Positions 62,417 to 64,000 of a stretch of 64,000 bases of DNA are shown here, in pieces. The position numbers and the translations under genes were made by a program. The stretch is from Clostridium sp. CAG:510. GTDB lineage: Bacteria; Bacillota; Clostridia; Lachnospirales; Lachnospiraceae. Under the pieces are notes generated by a model that was not told the DNA's origin, searched no databases, and saw only the letters and a program-made list of their open reading frames with translations. The stretch spans positions 72,766 to 136,765 of the forward strand of contig FR880847.1 in NCBI GenBank assembly GCA_000434615.1. Direction: 5' to 3'. Every line of letters starts with the position of its first letter. Within the stretch, counting starts at the first letter, position 1.

Positions 62417-62704
62417 TTACCTGTTATTGTTGTTCTGCGGCTTTTCCCGTCTGTCCTTCTTCACATACAGGAAACGGTCCGACTTGGCGGACAGACGCAG
62501 GCTGTCCTGTTTCACATATTCCTGGGCGTTTTCTCTTTTCTCCACGCTCTTTAGCTTTGCCTTCATGCCGCTTACGATAAGGAACGCCACAATAAAGCCG
62601 ATTACCAGCGCAATGAGAATATGTACCGGTATATTATAAGTATCCCCGCCTGCGTTTACAATGGTGCTGACAGCCGCCAGGGATGAAAATGCCTGTAAAA
62701 ACAT
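62417..62704 (-). CDS. Small membrane protein resembling the C-terminal tail of TPM-domain proteins
   Basis: A 95-residue protein with one clear membrane helix (residues 27-46) and a basic tail with YVKQDSLRLSAKSDRFLYVKK. That tail resembles the end of TPM-domain (YdjH-like) membrane proteins that accompany the zinc-ribbon gene next door, but the extracellular TPM domain itself is missing. GGAGG precedes the ATG, so it looks expressed. It may be a natural short form or the relic of a deletion; the resemblance is from memory of the family. Confidence 0.5.
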   Translation of the reverse strand: MFLQAFSSLAAVSTIVNAGGDTYNIPVHILIALVIGFIVAFLIVSGMKAKLKSVEKRENAQEYVKQDSLRLSAKSDRFLYVKKDRREKPQNNNNR

Positions 62705-62722
62705 AATCTTTTCCTCCTTTAT

Positions 62723-63808
62723 TTATATTACGAAAAATAACAGTGAAATGATAAATGCAATGGCAGTGTAGAGTCCGGTCAGACCAAAGAGCCATCTTCT
62801 GTATGCTCCCTTGTCAAGCGGCAGGTTGCCTACAAACTTTCCGGTCTGTCCGTTCATGGCAAAGACATACTTTTCGCCCTTCCATGTGGTATTTAAAATC
62901 CACACCGGACAGAGCACATATTTTACCTTGCCGCCCTGCAGTCTCACATTGCAGTTGACGGTGTTTACCGTATCATATCCCTGTACGGTGTTCCTGAATA
63001 CTTCCTCTGTGCTCTTTTTAATGCGGGCATTGACTCTTTCCACATTTTCTTCTGCCGTCACATCATATTTATCTGCCAGATAACCTGCCAGATAAGCGGT
63101 CTGGAACGGCACTGCCCCCTTGAAATCGAAGGGTTCAACAGACTCCATTAAATCGTCGTCCATCTTGGATGAGCCGTCCGCCGGCACATTCTCAAACAAA
63201 AGATTGCCGGCTCTGGAAACGCTGTAATAGCTGGTTTCCGTATATTCATACCGGGCATCGGACCATCGTTTTACCCTGGTTGCGTCGTATCTGGCGTTGG
63301 CATCCGCTTTGGAGTCAAACATCCAGAACGGCACATAAAGTCCCTTTATTTCATCAATATGATTTTCATCCTTAAATACCTTGGGAAGCAGTCTCTTTCC
63401 TTTGAGATGTCTGCCCAGACCTTCCTTCGCCGCATTCCTGTCAATCTTAAAGGGAATGACATAATCGGGCTTTAAGTCTCCCGCAAACATGCCCTTCATA
63501 ACAATGGTGCTGTCGCAGTACGGGCAGCGGGAAGAACCTAAGTTTTCATCTCCCACGATTTCACCGCCGCAGGACTGGCAGGTATACACTCTCATGTGCG
63601 CCGTTTCGTCCTCTTTGAAGGTATCCCCGTCGGGCATATCCCATTCCATGCTCTCCGGCTGTTCCGCCTTCAGCTCCTCGTCCATTGCCTTCAGGGTTTC
63701 CATTTCAAACTCTGTTCCGCAGTACGGACATTTCATCTTCTGTGCGGTGCTGTTAAAGCTAATGGCGCCGCCGCAGCACGGACATTTGTACTCAAATAAA
63801 TCTCCCAT
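62723..63808 (-). CDS. Double zinc-ribbon membrane protein, YdjG-like
   Basis: A 361-residue protein with two zinc ribbons (CPCCGG...CPYCG, residues 9-33, and CQSCGG...CPYC, residues 77-97), a large middle domain (DYVIPFKIDRNAAKEGLGRH near 113, YVPFWMFDS near 155) and a C-terminal hydrophobic segment at about 340-361. The family is often misannotated as a PriA or RNA polymerase subunit; in Bacillus ydjFGHI it goes with TPM and SPFH proteins of a membrane-stress complex. The small gene downstream fits that context. AGGAGAGAGG precedes the ATG. Confidence 0.75.
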   Translation of the reverse strand: MGDLFEYKCPCCGGAISFNSTAQKMKCPYCGTEFEMETLKAMDEELKAEQPESMEWDMPDGDTFKEDETAHMRVYTCQSCGGEIVGDENLGSSRCPYCDSTIVMKGMFAGDLKPDYVIPFKIDRNAAKEGLGRHLKGKRLLPKVFKDENHIDEIKGLYVPFWMFDSKADANARYDATRVKRWSDARYEYTETSYYSVSRAGNLLFENVPADGSSKMDDDLMESVEPFDFKGAVPFQTAYLAGYLADKYDVTAEENVERVNARIKKSTEEVFRNTVQGYDTVNTVNCNVRLQGGKVKYVLCPVWILNTTWKGEKYVFAMNGQTGKFVGNLPLDKGAYRRWLFGLTGLYTAIAFIISLLFFVI

Positions 63809-63847
63809 ATCCTCTCTCCTTTTTTCGTATGTATTTTCTTACACACC

Positions 63848-64000
63848 TTATTTTGTCTGTTCCGTAAAATATTCCCGCATGCCCTTCGTCATGCTGATGA
63901 TTCCATCCTCTGAAATAAACAATGCTTCCACACCGTATTTTTCTGCCAGCAATCGTCCTTTCTCTTCTCCCAGCACAAAACATGCCGTGGAAAGAGCGTC
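63848..64000 (-). CDS. FAD:protein FMN transferase (ApbE), C-terminal end only
   Basis: The last 50 residues of a gene entering from the right edge. They begin DALSTACFVLGEERGRLLAE and end ISMTKGMREYFTEQTK. The DALSTA...LG stretch is the metal-binding C-terminal motif of ApbE proteins, which attach FMN covalently to flavoproteins such as Rnf and Nqr subunits. The rest of the gene and its context are outside the window. Confidence 0.75.
   Translation of the reverse strand, partial: DALSTACFVLGEEKGRLLAEKYGVEALFISEDGIISMTKGMREYFTEQTK

Noticed and set aside
63792..63983. 63-codon minus-strand frame at the right edge
   Set aside because: It is out of frame with the ApbE C terminus that covers the same bases and overlaps the start of the zinc-ribbon gene.
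1..64000. CRISPR arrays, tRNA and rRNA genes
   Set aside because: No regularly spaced repeats and no tRNA or rRNA signatures were recognised by eye; a covariance search would be needed to exclude small RNAs.

Overview
The window looks like chromosomal core DNA of a Gram-positive endospore-lineage Clostridium relative, most likely a Lachnospiraceae-type gut bacterium. This rests on gene content (complete spoIIIAA-AH operon, spoIVB, spoIIM, SpoVB-like flippase, remA, RNase Y, recA-recX-cinA order, GAAC-N4-GTTC LexA boxes) and on strong GGAGG ribosome sites; the species was not identified. Almost every gene is on the minus strand. Plus-strand exceptions are the 3.1-6.5 kb block, a broken peptidase gene at 12.2-13.4 kb and a toxin-antitoxin pair at 37.0-37.6 kb. 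No rRNA, tRNA or CRISPR array was seen.

Layout. 1-2.9 kb: lower glycolysis (gap, pgk, tpiA; tpiA runs off the left edge). 3.1-6.5 kb (+): PHP-family histidinol phosphatase, SpoVB-like flippase, DAHP synthase. 6.6-12 kb: one operon of a MetNI-type ABC importer, an L-2-hydroxyacid dehydrogenase, an FAD 2-hydroxyacid oxidase and an aminotransferase. 12.2-13.4 kb (+): M20 peptidase gene broken by a 35-nt duplication-type insertion. 13.4-19.5 kb: spoIIM, NUDIX hydrolase, aspartate aminotransferase, rny, recX, recA. 19.8-32 kb: a long housekeeping run (cinA, pgsA, rimO, rpoZ, gmk, remA, yicC, GNAT, rqcH, a MurJ/YtgP-type flippase, glgA). 32-40 kb: the classical argR-recN-spoIVB-spo0A locus, rearranged. 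The spo0A position holds a protein with the Spo0A DNA-binding domain but no receiver domain; a GH5 glucanase lipoprotein gene sits between it and spoIVB; and a 2.25-kb AT-rich segment flanked by perfect 62-bp direct repeats separates recN from spoIVB. 40-46.8 kb: nadK, tlyA, dxs, ispA, xseBA, nusB, asp23. 46.8-56 kb: transglutaminase lipoprotein, prfC, deoB and spoIIIAA-AH. 56-64 kb: small lipoprotein, pnp with a long leader hairpin, rpsO, trpS, DUF4163/DUF3298-like lipoprotein, two YdjG/YdjH-like genes and the tail of an apbE gene.

The most noteworthy items are the receiverless Spo0A in the canonical spo0A locus with two helically phased 9-bp repeats in its promoter; the 62-bp-repeat-bounded insert at the 3' end of recN; the 35-nt frame-breaking insertion with a GC-rich hairpin in the M20 peptidase gene; and the MetNI/hydroxyacid/aminotransferase operon, whose gene set fits import and conversion of hydroxy analogues of amino acids such as methionine.
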